A stretch of DNA of 46,493 nt. It comes from Candidatus Protoclostridium gallicola (lineage in GTDB: Bacteria; Bacillota; Clostridia; Christensenellales; Pumilibacteraceae). Location of the stretch: the NCBI GenBank assembly GCA_904387375.1, contig CAJFLE010000011.1, positions 1 through 46,493 on the forward strand, in the 5' to 3' direction. Positions 1 through 8,112 of the stretch are shown here, piece after piece (within the stretch, counting starts at the first letter, position 1; each line of letters begins with the position of its first letter). The translations under genes were made by a program, and so were the position numbers. Under the pieces are notes generated by a model. It ran no database searches, was not told the origin of the DNA, and saw only the letters and a list, made by a program, of their open reading frames with translations.

Positions 1-61
1 TTTCCCGCGAAATCTTCGCAAAATCTTCCCGCATTCGCTGCTTTCCTTTGCTTACTGTGAA
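1..61 (-). repeat. 5' part of dispersed structured element (copy C, left-end fragment)
   Basis: Read on the minus strand this is TTCACAGTAAGCAAA followed by GCAGCGAATGCGGG. It matches the 5' flank and 5' end of the element at 5016-5214 (TTCACAGTAAACAAA, then GCAGCGAGTGCGAG). Bases 1-41 are identical to the last 41 bases of the window, where the rest of the element is found. It is therefore either the same copy joined through the ends or another copy of a multi-copy repeat. Confidence 0.7.
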
Positions 62-107
62 TTTTTTATTTGTTATAAAACTTTATCTCGTTTGTGAACA
101 CGACATG

Positions 108-245
108 GCAGCGAGTGCGAGCGGATTTTGTGTGCTCAGCGGTGCAAAATGCGTACGGCGCTTCCGCGCCGGCGTCCCCGCCGCCTGCCTTACGGCGGCA
201 AGGGGCATTTTGCGCCGATCAGCCCAAAAGCCGCCGCAGTCGCGT
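108..245 (+). repeat. Dispersed structured element, copy A
   Basis: About 95% identical to 5036-5171 by eye. A 12-bp stem (141-152 with 205-216, one G-T wobble) encloses two hairpins: CGGCGC/GCGCCG at 156-171, and a CCCC...GGGG-closed hairpin at about 176-205 with inner CTGCC-TTAC-GGCGG. An outer imperfect pairing joins GCGGATTTTG with CAAAAGCCGC. The element ends about 5 bp before the stop codon of the convergent topoisomerase A gene. It lacks the 5' flank and the 3' hairpin seen in copy B, so it looks truncated on both sides. No ORF inside it is credible. Confidence 0.75.
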
Positions 246-250
246 CTTGA

Positions 251-2728
251 TCAATTTCCGAATAAATAGTCGTCGTTGTAGATGTAGCCGGCGACGATGT
301 CGAGGCGGCCTTTGAAGAGCTGCTTGCCCGGCTTCGTGCGGTCGGCGATTTCCATATCCTCCGTCGAGAATGCGATCATATAGCCTTCCTCGTCTTCCAT
401 GACGATCTTATACGGTTCCTTGACGTAGGAAGCGAACACGAGTCTGTCGCCGTTGCCCGCCTTGGTCTTGCCGAAGTCTATGATCTTGACGCCCTTGCGG
501 TATCTGCCCATCACGTCTATATCCGCCGCGATGACGCGTTTGCCGTAGCCGCGGTTGGTCAGGAGCGCAATCTCGCCGTCAGTGGATACCTGCTTTATGA
601 ATATGCAGCTGTCGTCGTCGGTGAGCTGTATGCCCTTCACGCCGGCGGCTATTCTGCCCTGCGCGGGAATGTCGGACATGTCCGCATTGAGGCATATACC
701 CGCGGCGGTGACGAACATGAGCGAGCAGTCGGGACGCTCTTCCTCGATGCCGATGATCTCGTCGCCCGCATTCACTTTGCAGACCTGGAAGGCGGATTTG
801 ACAACGCCGAACTCCGACCACGCCGTCTTTTTGACCATGCCCATCTTCGTATAGAACAGCAGGTTGCCTTTGGGCAGATTTTCTTCGACGGGCAGCATGT
901 ATACGGCCTTTTCGCCTTCGACCGCGCCCGGGAACACTTTCTCGAGCGGCTGGCCGACGTCGCGCCATTTGCCGTCGGGGATGGCGTCGATGTCTATCTT
1001 ATAGCAGTTGCCGAGGTTGGTGAAGCAGTAGATGCGGTGCTCGGTATCAGTCTTGACGATGGACGAGCAGATCTCCTTCTTCGTCGAGTTATCGGTGAAG
1101 TCGCGCGTCGCCTGCATGAACGAGCGCACGGGCATTTTCTTGAGCTGGCCGAGCGCGTTGTATGCCACGACGATATCTTCGACCGGACCGCCCTGCGTGT
1201 GGTCGGTGACGGCGTACTGCTTCAGGTCGGACAGCATTTCGGACTTGCGCGCTTCCTTATATGTGCGCTTGATGCCGTTAAGCTCCTGCTTGATCGTTTC
1301 CATCTGCAGCTTTTTGCTGCCGAGTATGGCGGTGAGCTTGTCCACGAGCGCTCTGACTTCGCGCAGTTCCTGCTCGAGTTTATACACTTCGAGGTGGGTC
1401 AGGCGCGCGAGGCGGAGATCGAGGATGGCCTGCGCCTGCACTTCGGACAGGTCGAACCGCTTGCGCAGTTTTTCCTTGGCGTCCGTCGTGGACGAGCTGT
1501 TTTTGATGATTTTGACGACCTCGTCGATGTTCTGCACCGCGATCACGAGGCCTTCGAGAATGTGCATTCTCTTTTTCGCCGCCTCGAGATCGAACTTCGT
1601 GCGGCGCACGATGACGTCGCGCTGGTAGTCGACGTAATACGCGATTATGTCGAGCAGACCCATCTGCTGCGGTTTGCCGTTGGCGATCGCGACCATGTTG
1701 ATACCGAAACTCGTGGACAGGTTGGTGCCCTTGTACAGCACTTCGAGTATGGCTTTGACGTCGCCGTCTTTCTTGACCTTGATGACGGCGCGCATACCGT
1801 TGCGGTCGGACTCGTCGGTGATGTCCTGAATGAACAGCAGCGGGCCTTTCTTTTCTTCTTTGAGTTTGAGTATGCTTTCGAGCAGCGCCGCCTTGTTGAC
1901 CTGGTAAGGCAGTTCGTCGATGACGATGAGCTTTTTGTTGGCGTCCTCTTCTATGTGCATGCGGGCGCGCAGCGTTATCTTGCCCTTGCCCGTCTCGTAC
2001 GCTTTCACGAGTTCTTCGCCGCCGATGACGTAGCCGCCGGACGGGAAATCGGGTCCCTTGATGATCTTCATCATGTCCTTGAGCTTGATATGCGGACTGT
2101 CGATGTACGCGCACACGCCGTCTATCGTTTCGGCAAGGTTATGCGGCGGTATGTTTGTCGCGAGACCGACTGCGATACCGCTCGCGCCGTTGACGAGCAG
2201 GTTCGGGAAGCGGCCGGGCAGCATGTCCGGTTCTTTGAGCGTGTCGTCGAAGTTGCAGCTCCAGCGCACGGTATCCTTGTCGAGGTCGCGCAGCAGTTCG
2301 AGCGCGAGCGGAGCCATGCGCGCTTCGGTGTATCGCATCGCCGCGGCGCCGTCGCCGTCGATGGAACCGAAGTTGCCCTGACCGTCCACGAGCGGGCAGT
2401 TCATATTGAAGGGCTGCGCGAGGCGCACGAGCGCCCCGTACACCGAGCTGTCGCCGTGAGGGTGGTATTTACCGAGGCAGTCGCCCACTATTCTCGCGCA
2501 CTTGCGGTACGGAGTGTCGGGGCGGATGCCCAGTTCGTTCATCGTATAGAGAATGCGGCGCTGGACGGGTTTCAGCCCGTCCTCGACGCGGGGAAGCGCG
2601 CGGTCGAGAATGACGTACTCGGAGTACGGCAGCATCGACTCGCTCATCACGTCTTCCATGCTCTTGACGAGCACGCGGCCGTCTGCGCCTTCGGTGTTTT
2701 CCGTATTTTCGGTAGTGTTTTCCGCCAT
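251..2728 (-). CDS. parC: Type IIA DNA topoisomerase subunit A (GyrA/ParC family; probably topoisomerase IV-like)
   Basis: DNA breakage and rejoining subunit of a type IIA topoisomerase, 825 aa. The quinolone-region motif [10 protein letters not shown] is at residues 89-98. The active-site Tyr is Y133 (MRYTE), with [13 protein letters not shown] just before it; the C-terminal beta-pinwheel starts at about residue 520. The GyrA box (QRRGGKG-like) that lets gyrase wrap DNA is not visible: the first blade reads [12 protein letters not shown] and runs on like Firmicutes ParC ([21 protein letters not shown]). The breakage domain itself looks GyrA-like, so the gyrase/topo IV assignment is not settled; gyrA is the alternative symbol. 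The residue equivalent to E. coli GyrA Asp87 is Gly98. It starts 11 bp after the B-subunit stop, behind an AAAGGGG ribosome site. Confidence 0.9.
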   Translation of the reverse strand: MAENTTENTENTEGADGRVLVKSMEDVMSESMLPYSEYVILDRALPRVEDGLKPVQRRILYTMNELGIRPDTPYRKCARIVGDCLGKYHPHGDSSVYGALVRLAQPFNMNCPLVDGQGNFGSIDGDGAAAMRYTEARMAPLALELLRDLDKDTVRWSCNFDDTLKEPDMLPGRFPNLLVNGASGIAVGLATNIPPHNLAETIDGVCAYIDSPHIKLKDMMKIIKGPDFPSGGYVIGGEELVKAYETGKGKITLRARMHIEEDANKKLIVIDELPYQVNKAALLESILKLKEEKKGPLLFIQDITDESDRNGMRAVIKVKKDGDVKAILEVLYKGTNLSTSFGINMVAIANGKPQQMGLLDIIAYYVDYQRDVIVRRTKFDLEAAKKRMHILEGLVIAVQNIDEVVKIIKNSSSTTDAKEKLRKRFDLSEVQAQAILDLRLARLTHLEVYKLEQELREVRALVDKLTAILGSKKLQMETIKQELNGIKRTYKEARKSEMLSDLKQYAVTDHTQGGPVEDIVVAYNALGQLKKMPVRSFMQATRDFTDNSTKKEICSSIVKTDTEHRIYCFTNLGNCYKIDIDAIPDGKWRDVGQPLEKVFPGAVEGEKAVYMLPVEENLPKGNLLFYTKMGMVKKTAWSEFGVVKSAFQVCKVNAGDEIIGIEEERPDCSLMFVTAAGICLNADMSDIPAQGRIAAGVKGIQLTDDDSCIFIKQVSTDGEIALLTNRGYGKRVIAADIDVMGRYRKGVKIIDFGKTKAGNGDRLVFASYVKEPYKIVMEDEEGYMIAFSTEDMEIADRTKPGKQLFKGRLDIVAGYIYNDDYLFGN

Positions 2729-2739
2729 TTTTTACCCCT

Positions 2740-4692
2740 TTAACGTTCCTTGACGAATTCGTCCACTTTGTTGAAATTCGCGTTATCCACGATGTACTGC
2801 CTGCGCAGATCTACGGAATCGCCCATCCATACCGTCACTAGGTGCTCCGCCTCGGCGACGTCTTCCAGCGTCACGCGCATGAGCGTGCGGCGCGCCGGAT
2901 CCATGGTCGTTTCCCACAGCTGCTCGGCGTTCATCTCGCCCAGACCCTTATAGCGCTGGACGGTGTATCCCCTGCCCACGCGCGCCTTCGCATCGTCGAG
3001 CAGTTCGTCGTTGTATACGTATTCTATCTTGTCCTTTCTCGCCACCTTGTACAGCGGAGGCATGCCTATATACAGATGCCCGTCGGTGATGAGCTGCTTC
3101 ATATAGCGGAAGAAGAAGGTCAGGAGTATGGCGCGGATGTGTCCGCCGTCCTGATCCGCATCGGACAGTATTACCACCTTGTGATAGTTGAGATTGTCGA
3201 GGTTGAAGTCCTCGCCTATTCCCGCGCCGAGCGCCGAGATTATGGTGCGGATTTCCTCGTTCTGCAATACCTGGTCGATGCGCTTTTTCTCGGCGTTGAG
3301 CGGTTTGCCGCGCAGCGGGAGTATGGCCTGGAAACTGCGGTCGCGCGCCTGCTTGCACGTGCCGCCCGCCGAGTCGCCCTCGACGATGTACAGCTCGTTG
3401 CGCTCCGGCTTCTTGCCCGAGCAGGACGCGAGCTTGCCGACGAGATTGAAGTTGTCCGCCTGGTTTTTGAGCCTGGCCTGTTCCTTGCCCTTTCTCGCAG
3501 CCTCGCGCTCGCGCATGGCGCTCATGGCTTTTTTAAGTATGATGTCGCACACGTCGGGACGCGTGTCGAGATATTCGTTCAGCTTCTGGTATATGAGGTT
3601 TTCCATAGCCGGGCGCACGAACGGATTGCCCAGTTTGGTTTTGGTCTGACCTTCGAACTGCACGTTCTGCATTTTTATGGACAGCACCGCGGTAAGTCCG
3701 ACGCGGAAGTCGTCGCCGAGCAGGTTCTCGTCCTTGTCTTTGAGCACGCCCGTCTTGCGCGCCTGCTCGTTGAGCACCTTGGTAAGCGCGGCCTTGAAAC
3801 CCGTTTCGTGCATGCCTCCCTCGGGCGTCGGAATGTTGTTGACGTACGAGAATATGCTTTCGTTATACGTGTCCGTATATTGCAGCGCAAGCTTCATGTA
3901 TACGTTGTCGCGCTCGCCGTCCAGATATATGGGATCGGGATGAAGCGGGTTCTTCGTTTCGTTGATGTATCTGACGAAATCGGCTATGCCGCCCGTGTAG
4001 CAGTATTCGCGGCGGAGCGGCTGCTCTCCCAGCGTCACGCGTTCGTCGATGAGTATGATGTGAACGCCGTCGTTGAGGAACGCCAGCTCTTTCAGTTTTT
4101 TGGATATGGTATCGAGGCTGAAATTGGTGGTGTCGAACACCGTTTTGTCCGGCATGAACCGTACGTAGGTGCCGTGCTTGTCCGTCTTTTCGCCCGTTTC
4201 GAAAAGGGGCAGTTTGACGCAGCCGCCGTGCAGCTTGCCGTCGTCGCCCTTGCGCGCTTCGAACTCCACGCGATAGACTTTGCCGTCCTTATATACCTCG
4301 ACGGTGGTCCAGCTCGACAGCGCGTTGGTGACCGACGCGCCCACGCCGTGCAGACCGCCCGAATATTTATAGTTGCCGTTGTCGAACTTACCGCCGGCAT
4401 GAAGTTTCGTGAACACGACTTCCACGCCGCTTATGCCCATCGTCGGGTGTATGTCCACCGGGATGCCGCGGCCGTTGTCCTCCACGCTCGCGCTGCCGTC
4501 CGCGTGAATCGTCACGATGATGGTGTCGCCGTAACCGTTCGCGACCTCGTCCATCGAGTTATCGACTATCTCCCACAGGATATGATGCAGGCCTTTAACG
4601 CCCGTCGAACCTATATACATGCCCGGACGCAGACGAACCGCGTCCAGTCCTTCGAGCACCTGTATATCCTGCGCGTTATAATGATCTGACAA
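2740..4692 (-). CDS. parE: Type IIA DNA topoisomerase subunit B (GyrB/ParE family), TTG start
   Basis: ATPase subunit that pairs with the downstream A subunit. The GHKL ATPase comes first (EIVDNSMDEV, DNGRGIPVDIHP, SGGLHGVGASVTNALSSW), then the transducer, then the TOPRIM domain (EGDSAGG, metal-binding DADQDG) and the C-terminal YKGLGEMNAEQLWETTMDP block. The frame stays open for 67 codons upstream (to 4893), but that stretch encodes hairpins rather than conserved protein. The family's usual N-terminus (YNAQDIQVLEGLDAVRLRPGM) begins just after a TTG at 4692 that has GGAGGG six bases upstream. I therefore place the start there, giving 650 aa, normal for the family. Whether it is ParE or GyrB follows the partner; the missing GyrA box there favours ParE, with gyrB the alternative symbol. 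Confidence 0.9.
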   Translation of the reverse strand: MSDHYNAQDIQVLEGLDAVRLRPGMYIGSTGVKGLHHILWEIVDNSMDEVANGYGDTIIVTIHADGSASVEDNGRGIPVDIHPTMGISGVEVVFTKLHAGGKFDNGNYKYSGGLHGVGASVTNALSSWTTVEVYKDGKVYRVEFEARKGDDGKLHGGCVKLPLFETGEKTDKHGTYVRFMPDKTVFDTTNFSLDTISKKLKELAFLNDGVHIILIDERVTLGEQPLRREYCYTGGIADFVRYINETKNPLHPDPIYLDGERDNVYMKLALQYTDTYNESIFSYVNNIPTPEGGMHETGFKAALTKVLNEQARKTGVLKDKDENLLGDDFRVGLTAVLSIKMQNVQFEGQTKTKLGNPFVRPAMENLIYQKLNEYLDTRPDVCDIILKKAMSAMREREAARKGKEQARLKNQADNFNLVGKLASCSGKKPERNELYIVEGDSAGGTCKQARDRSFQAILPLRGKPLNAEKKRIDQVLQNEEIRTIISALGAGIGEDFNLDNLNYHKVVILSDADQDGGHIRAILLTFFFRYMKQLITDGHLYIGMPPLYKVARKDKIEYVYNDELLDDAKARVGRGYTVQRYKGLGEMNAEQLWETTMDPARRTLMRVTLEDVAEAEHLVTVWMGDSVDLRRQYIVDNANFNKVDEFVKER

Positions 4693-4744
4693 ACCTTTTC
4701 CCTCCGTTTTTATGTACTGTTTCGCGCCGGTTGCAATGTTGCGC

Positions 4745-4770
4745 CCGAAAAACTCGAAAGAGTTTTTCGG
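4745..4770. repeat. Perfect 11-bp inverted repeat in the topoisomerase leader
   Basis: CCGAAAAACTC at 4745-4755 pairs perfectly with GAGTTTTTCGG at 4760-4770 around a 4-nt loop (GAAA on the plus strand, a GNRA-type loop; TTTC on the minus). It lies about 55 bp upstream of the TTG start. There is no T-run after it on the minus strand, so it is not a classical terminator. Confidence 0.6.
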
Positions 4771-4830
4771 TGCTCGCATTGGCGCGAACGCCAGCGGAAC
4801 TCGGCACAGCCTGTGCCTCATTGTATTTAA

Positions 4831-4884
4831 TTCAAGACAACAATGTTCGCGGACTTTCGGTCCGCTCTGCATTGTTTTCTTGAA
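4831..4884. repeat. Nested long hairpin in the topoisomerase leader
   Basis: Arms 4831-4845 and 4870-4884 pair over 15 bp with one mismatch. Inside them GCGGAC (4849-4854) pairs with GTCCGC (4860-4865) around a 5-nt loop. This strong two-tier hairpin lies between the dispersed element and the topoisomerase start. Confidence 0.6.
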
Positions 4885-5015
4885 ATCTTTCATGCGTTTC
4901 CGTAAGGAAACTTCTTATAAGGTCGCTCCGGCGGCGCATGTCCGCCTGCGCTCCCATCGATCCCTTATCCTTCGCGAAGGCTTTCGCTCGTATAAGGGTA
5001 ACCCTTTATAAAAGA

Positions 5016-5214
5016 TTCACAGTAAACAAACGCAAGCAGCGAGTGCGAGCGGATTTTGTGTGCTCAGCGGCGCAAAATGCGTACGGCGTTTACGCCGGCG
5101 TCCCCGCAGCCTGCCTTACGGCGGCAAGGGGCATTTTGCGCCGATCAGCCCAAAAGCCGCCGCAATCGCGTATTCACTTGCGCACGCCGACGGCGAGCGT
5201 TAGCGGTGCGCAAG
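5016..5214 (+). repeat. Dispersed structured element, copy B (fullest copy)
   Basis: From 5' to 3': conserved flank TTCACAGTAAACAAA (5016-5030); GCAGCGAGTGCG; a perfect 12-bp stem (GGCGCAAAATGC 5069-5080 with GCATTTTGCGCC 5131-5142); hairpin CGGCGT-TT-ACGCCG (5084-5097); a CCCC/GGGG-closed hairpin with inner CTGCC-TTAC-GGCGG; and a 3' hairpin CTTGCGCAC/GTGCGCAAG (5177-5214) whose loop contains CGAGCGTTAGCG. Copy A shares the middle. The divergent copy C at the window ends shares the flank, architecture and 3' loop. It lies antisense within the predicted topoisomerase leader. I do not recognise the family; a structured RNA or a MITE/REP-like extragenic element are the main options. Confidence 0.75.
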
Positions 5215-5230
5215 CGATAGATATAAGGAT

Positions 5231-5259
5231 AGTATATCATATGTTGACGCGAATTACAA
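5231..5259 (-). promoter_or_regulatory. Predicted SigA promoter for the topoisomerase operon
   Basis: Minus strand: -35 TTGTAA (5259-5254), 17-bp spacer, -10 TATACT (5236-5231). The start site would fall near 5224, just before the 3' hairpin of element B. It is the best promoter match I see upstream of the operon. Confidence 0.55.
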
Positions 5260-5450
5260 TGAATTTTATGCAATTTATGCAAAAAAATCGGGGCAAAAAA
5301 CGAGAGTTTTTCGTTTTCGCGGGTTGTAATCGAAAAATTGTGAATAAATATTCAATGATATTTATAACTATACAATAAAATTTATATTTATACATTTTTA
5401 ACGTGCGAAATTCCGACGCTTTTCGGCGGAACAGTACGTTTTCCGCACGG

Positions 5451-5481
5451 TAAAAGCCCGGAGCGGCAGGTCGCTCCGGGC
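5451..5481 (-). terminator. Intrinsic terminator after the hydrolase-glpK operon
   Basis: GCCCGGAGCG/CGCTCCGGGC perfect 10-bp stem (5456-5481) with a 6-nt loop, followed on the minus strand by TTTTA. It lies about 75 bp beyond the hydrolase stop; a smaller GTGCG/CGCAC hairpin lies nearer the stop. Confidence 0.7.
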
Positions 5482-5557
5482 AGAAAATCAGGAAATAAAT
5501 CAGTGTAATAAGGCGGTGCGCTTCCGCACGGACATACTGTTCCTTCGCCCGCGCCGC

Positions 5558-6463
5558 TCACGCTTTTCCTGTCACGTCATCCAGGAAGGCCAGCACGTCG
5601 GCGATTACTTCGTCCGCATTGGTTTCGTTGAGCAGTTCGTGGCGGGCGCCGGGATATGACTTCGAGCGCACCGTCAGCCCCGCTTTCTCATACTTCTTCA
5701 CAAGTTTTGCGGTGAGCTTGCCGCAGCCGCCGACATAGTCGCCGTCGCCGTATATGATAAACAGGGGCAGGTCGCGCCGCACCGACGTATAGTCGTCGCC
5801 CGCCAGTCTCGCCAGCCCTCCGAACATATATTTATAGAAACCGTTGGAGCACGTGAACCCGCACAGCGGATCGGCGGCAAAACGAGCGTTGCTTTCCCTG
5901 TTTCTCGACAGCCACGCGTTCGCGCCCTCGCCTATCTTTTTGTCGTAGCTTTCGAACGTCATGCCGGCGAACATTTTGCCCGGCTCGTCCGCGTGCTTCT
6001 TTGCCTTGAGCGACGCGACGAATCTGCCGAAGCCCGCCGTCGCGCCGCCGTACAGCGCGCTGCCGCACAGCACGCACGCGGCGATCTTGTCCGAGTGCAG
6101 AGTCAGGTAGCGCTGCGACAGAAAAGAGCCGTAGCTGTGCCCGAAGAGCACGACGGGCAGGCCGTAGCGCGCCTTTGCGTCATCGGTCAGTTCCGCAAGG
6201 TCGGACACGGTACTCTCGAAAAGATCCTTGCCCTCCTCGGCCAGCCCGAGTCTGTCCGGATCGGTCATGCCGTGGGCGCGGTGGTCGTCGCCGAACACCA
6301 TATAGCCGCGGCCGTTCAGCGCGCGGGCAAATGCGTCGTAGCGCGCGACGTGCTCCGCCATGCCGTGGGACAGCTGCACCACTGCCTTGGGCGCGGCGGC
6401 GTCCTCCCACCTGCATACGCTTATCTTCTTACCGTCTTTTGCCGTAAATGTTTCGCGTTCCAT
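5558..6463 (-). CDS. Alpha/beta hydrolase, monoacylglycerol lipase-like (serine aminopeptidase S33 fold)
   Basis: 301 aa, no signal peptide, so cytoplasmic. Oxyanion segment SHGMAEHVARYD at about residue 33, nucleophile elbow GHSYGS at about 109, acidic residue in IIYGDGDYVGG, and catalytic His in GARHELLNE near the C-terminus. This is the Hydrolase_4 layout shared by monoglyceride lipases and lysophospholipases. It starts 13 bp after the glycerol kinase stop, in one transcription unit. An inference from this pairing: it releases glycerol from monoglycerides or glycerophospholipid remnants and the kinase traps it. The exact substrate cannot be read from sequence. Confidence 0.85.
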   Translation of the reverse strand: MERETFTAKDGKKISVCRWEDAAAPKAVVQLSHGMAEHVARYDAFARALNGRGYMVFGDDHRAHGMTDPDRLGLAEEGKDLFESTVSDLAELTDDAKARYGLPVVLFGHSYGSFLSQRYLTLHSDKIAACVLCGSALYGGATAGFGRFVASLKAKKHADEPGKMFAGMTFESYDKKIGEGANAWLSRNRESNARFAADPLCGFTCSNGFYKYMFGGLARLAGDDYTSVRRDLPLFIIYGDGDYVGGCGKLTAKLVKKYEKAGLTVRSKSYPGARHELLNETNADEVIADVLAFLDDVTGKA

Positions 6464-6476
6464 AAGTATTTTCCTT

Positions 6477-7967
6477 TTATTGCGCGTCCAGCGTGGCGCG
6501 CACGGCGGCTTTCCAGCCTTCTTTGAGTTTCACGGTTTTGCCTCCGTCCGTGGACGGCTCGAAGGTCGCGTCGAATGAGTGCTTGCGCACGATCTCGTCC
6601 GTGCCGTCTATCGCGCCGCAGCCTATGCCCGCGAGATACGCCGCGCCGAGCGACGTGCTCTCCTTTTCCCTCGATCTGCGCACCTGAGCGCCTATTACGT
6701 CCGCCTGCACCGACAGCAGCAGGCCGTTGCGGCTGGCTCCGCCGTCCGCGCGCAGAGCGCCGAGCGGAGAACCGAGCGCGTCCGCCATGAGGTCGTATAC
6801 TTCGCCGCATTGCAGCGCGATGCTTTCCAGTCCGGCGCGGACTATGTGCCCGCGCGTGGTCGCGCGCGTCATGCCGAGCAGCGACGCGCGGCAGTTCATG
6901 TTCCAGTACGGAGCGCCCATGCCCGTGAACGCGGGCACGAGATATACCCCGTCCGCGTCCTCGACGCCGCTCGCCACCTCTTCGCTTTCGGCCACGGATG
7001 AAAGCAGGCCTATATCTTTCAGCCAGCCGATCACGGAGCCGGCGTTGAACACGGAGCCTTCGAACGCATACGCCTTTTCGCCGCCGATGACGTACGCCAC
7101 CGTGGTGAGCAGCGGCGAGCGCGTAATGCGCGGCACGCTTCCCATGTTGGCGAGAATGAACGCGCCGGTGCCGTAAGTGCACTTGACGTCGCCCATGCCG
7201 AAGCACGCCTGTCCGATAAGCGACGCCTGCTGATCGCCGGCTATGCCGCACACCGGAATGCGCACGCCGCCGAACGACATTTCGCCGAAGCGTCCGGCGC
7301 ACTCAACTACGCGCGGCAGTATGCACCCGGGCACGCCGAACAGCGACAGCAGTTCGCCGTCCCATTTCATATCGTTTATGTTGAACAGCATGGTGCGCGA
7401 GGCGTTGGTGACGTCGGTTATGTGCGACGCCCCGCCCGTCATCCGGTATACGAGATAGCTGTCCAGCGTTCCCGCGAGCAGCTCGCCCTTCGCGGCTTTT
7501 TCGTGCGCGCCGGGAGTGTTGTCGAGCAGCCATTTCAGCTTGGTGGCCGAAAAATACGCGTCGATCACAAGCCCCGTCTTGCGCTTGATCATGTCGCCGA
7601 GGCCGCGCTTTTTCAGCCCTTCGCAATACTCGGCGGTGCGGCGGCACTGCCATCCTATACACGGCGCGAGCGCGTTTCCCGTCTTTCGGTCCCATATAAC
7701 CACGGCTTCGCGCTGATTGGTCAGCCCTATCGCCGCCACTTCCGCAGGGTCGTACGCCGCCGAATCGAATATGCGGCGCACGCACAGCATCAGACGGTAA
7801 TAAATATCGTCGGCGTCCTGTTCCACCCAGCCGCCGAACGGGTATACCGCCGGCACGGGCTCGGAGAACGAACAGACGGCGCGCATATCGTGCAGCGAAT
7901 ACAGCACCGCGCGGCAGCTCGTCGTTCCCTCGTCGAGCGCGAGAATAAATTTCTTTTTCCCGGGCAT
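6477..7967 (-). CDS. glpK: Glycerol kinase
   Basis: FGGY-family kinase, 496 aa, full length, converting glycerol to glycerol-3-phosphate with ATP. The N-terminal phosphate-binding loop reads DEGTTSCR (DxGTTS type). Then come GGWVEQD, the glycerol-contact segment CIGWQCRRT, GIAGDQQASLIGQ, FEGSVFNAGSVIGWLKD and the C-terminal DGGASRN. The start at 7967 has a GGGGGACAAG ribosome site. First gene of a two-gene operon with the hydrolase. No glycerol facilitator or glycerol-3-phosphate dehydrogenase gene is in the window. Two small hairpins lie in its leader (near 8040-8051 and the CGTCCGCGGACG palindrome near 8000). Confidence 0.95.
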   Translation of the reverse strand: MPGKKKFILALDEGTTSCRAVLYSLHDMRAVCSFSEPVPAVYPFGGWVEQDADDIYYRLMLCVRRIFDSAAYDPAEVAAIGLTNQREAVVIWDRKTGNALAPCIGWQCRRTAEYCEGLKKRGLGDMIKRKTGLVIDAYFSATKLKWLLDNTPGAHEKAAKGELLAGTLDSYLVYRMTGGASHITDVTNASRTMLFNINDMKWDGELLSLFGVPGCILPRVVECAGRFGEMSFGGVRIPVCGIAGDQQASLIGQACFGMGDVKCTYGTGAFILANMGSVPRITRSPLLTTVAYVIGGEKAYAFEGSVFNAGSVIGWLKDIGLLSSVAESEEVASGVEDADGVYLVPAFTGMGAPYWNMNCRASLLGMTRATTRGHIVRAGLESIALQCGEVYDLMADALGSPLGALRADGGASRNGLLLSVQADVIGAQVRRSREKESTSLGAAYLAGIGCGAIDGTDEIVRKHSFDATFEPSTDGGKTVKLKEGWKAAVRATLDAQ

Positions 7968-8059
7968 GGTCTTGTCCCCCTTTTGTCGTATATATTATCG
8001 TCCGCGGACGGAAAACATTGCGGCAGGTTTACCGTTCGTCCAAACGGACATATATAAGT

Positions 8060-8088
8060 ATTATAGCACCGATCGCGGCGCAAGTCAA
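8060..8088 (-). promoter_or_regulatory. SigA promoter of glpK
   Basis: Minus strand TTGACT (8088-8083), 17-bp spacer, TATAAT (8065-8060). The leader is about 85 nt with two short hairpins. The divergent murG promoter must lie in the same 145-bp gap; a weak plus-strand candidate is TTTACC-N17-TATATA ending near 8055. Confidence 0.75.
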
Positions 8089-8112
8089 TATCAAATATTA
8101 CGGAGAAAGACA

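Larger units (their letters stand above)
4693..5230 (-). promoter_or_regulatory. Long structured 5' leader of the topoisomerase operon (gene-free)
   Basis: No credible gene lies in this stretch. If transcription starts at the promoter at 5231-5259, the leader is about 530 nt. It contains the reverse complement of element copy B (5016-5214) and then a run of hairpins: CCCTTAT...ATAAGGG around a CCTTCGCGAAGG palindrome (about 4962-4999), GTTTCC-TTAC-GGAAAC (about 4895-4911), a nested stem at 4831-4884, GGCG-CGAA-CGCC near 4782-4792, and a perfect 11-bp stem at 4745-4770. Why a topoisomerase operon would carry such a leader is unknown; supercoiling-dependent or translational control is only a guess. 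Confidence 0.55.

Noticed and set aside
1037-2743. Long plus-strand open frame (568 codons) opposite the topoisomerase A gene, and similar ones opposite the B subunit, lysS, glmM and others
   Set aside because: They mirror highly conserved genes on the other strand, have low-complexity Arg/Ala/Val-rich translations, and no ribosome sites; they are products of high GC.
4693-4893. 67-codon N-terminal extension of the topoisomerase B gene to an ATG at 4893
   Set aside because: It encodes hairpin sequence without family similarity, while a TTG with an ideally placed ribosome site precedes the conserved N-terminus.
4938-5378. Plus-strand open frame of 146 codons through the element region
   Set aside because: It is made of element B and its flanking hairpins; no ribosome site and no protein-like composition.
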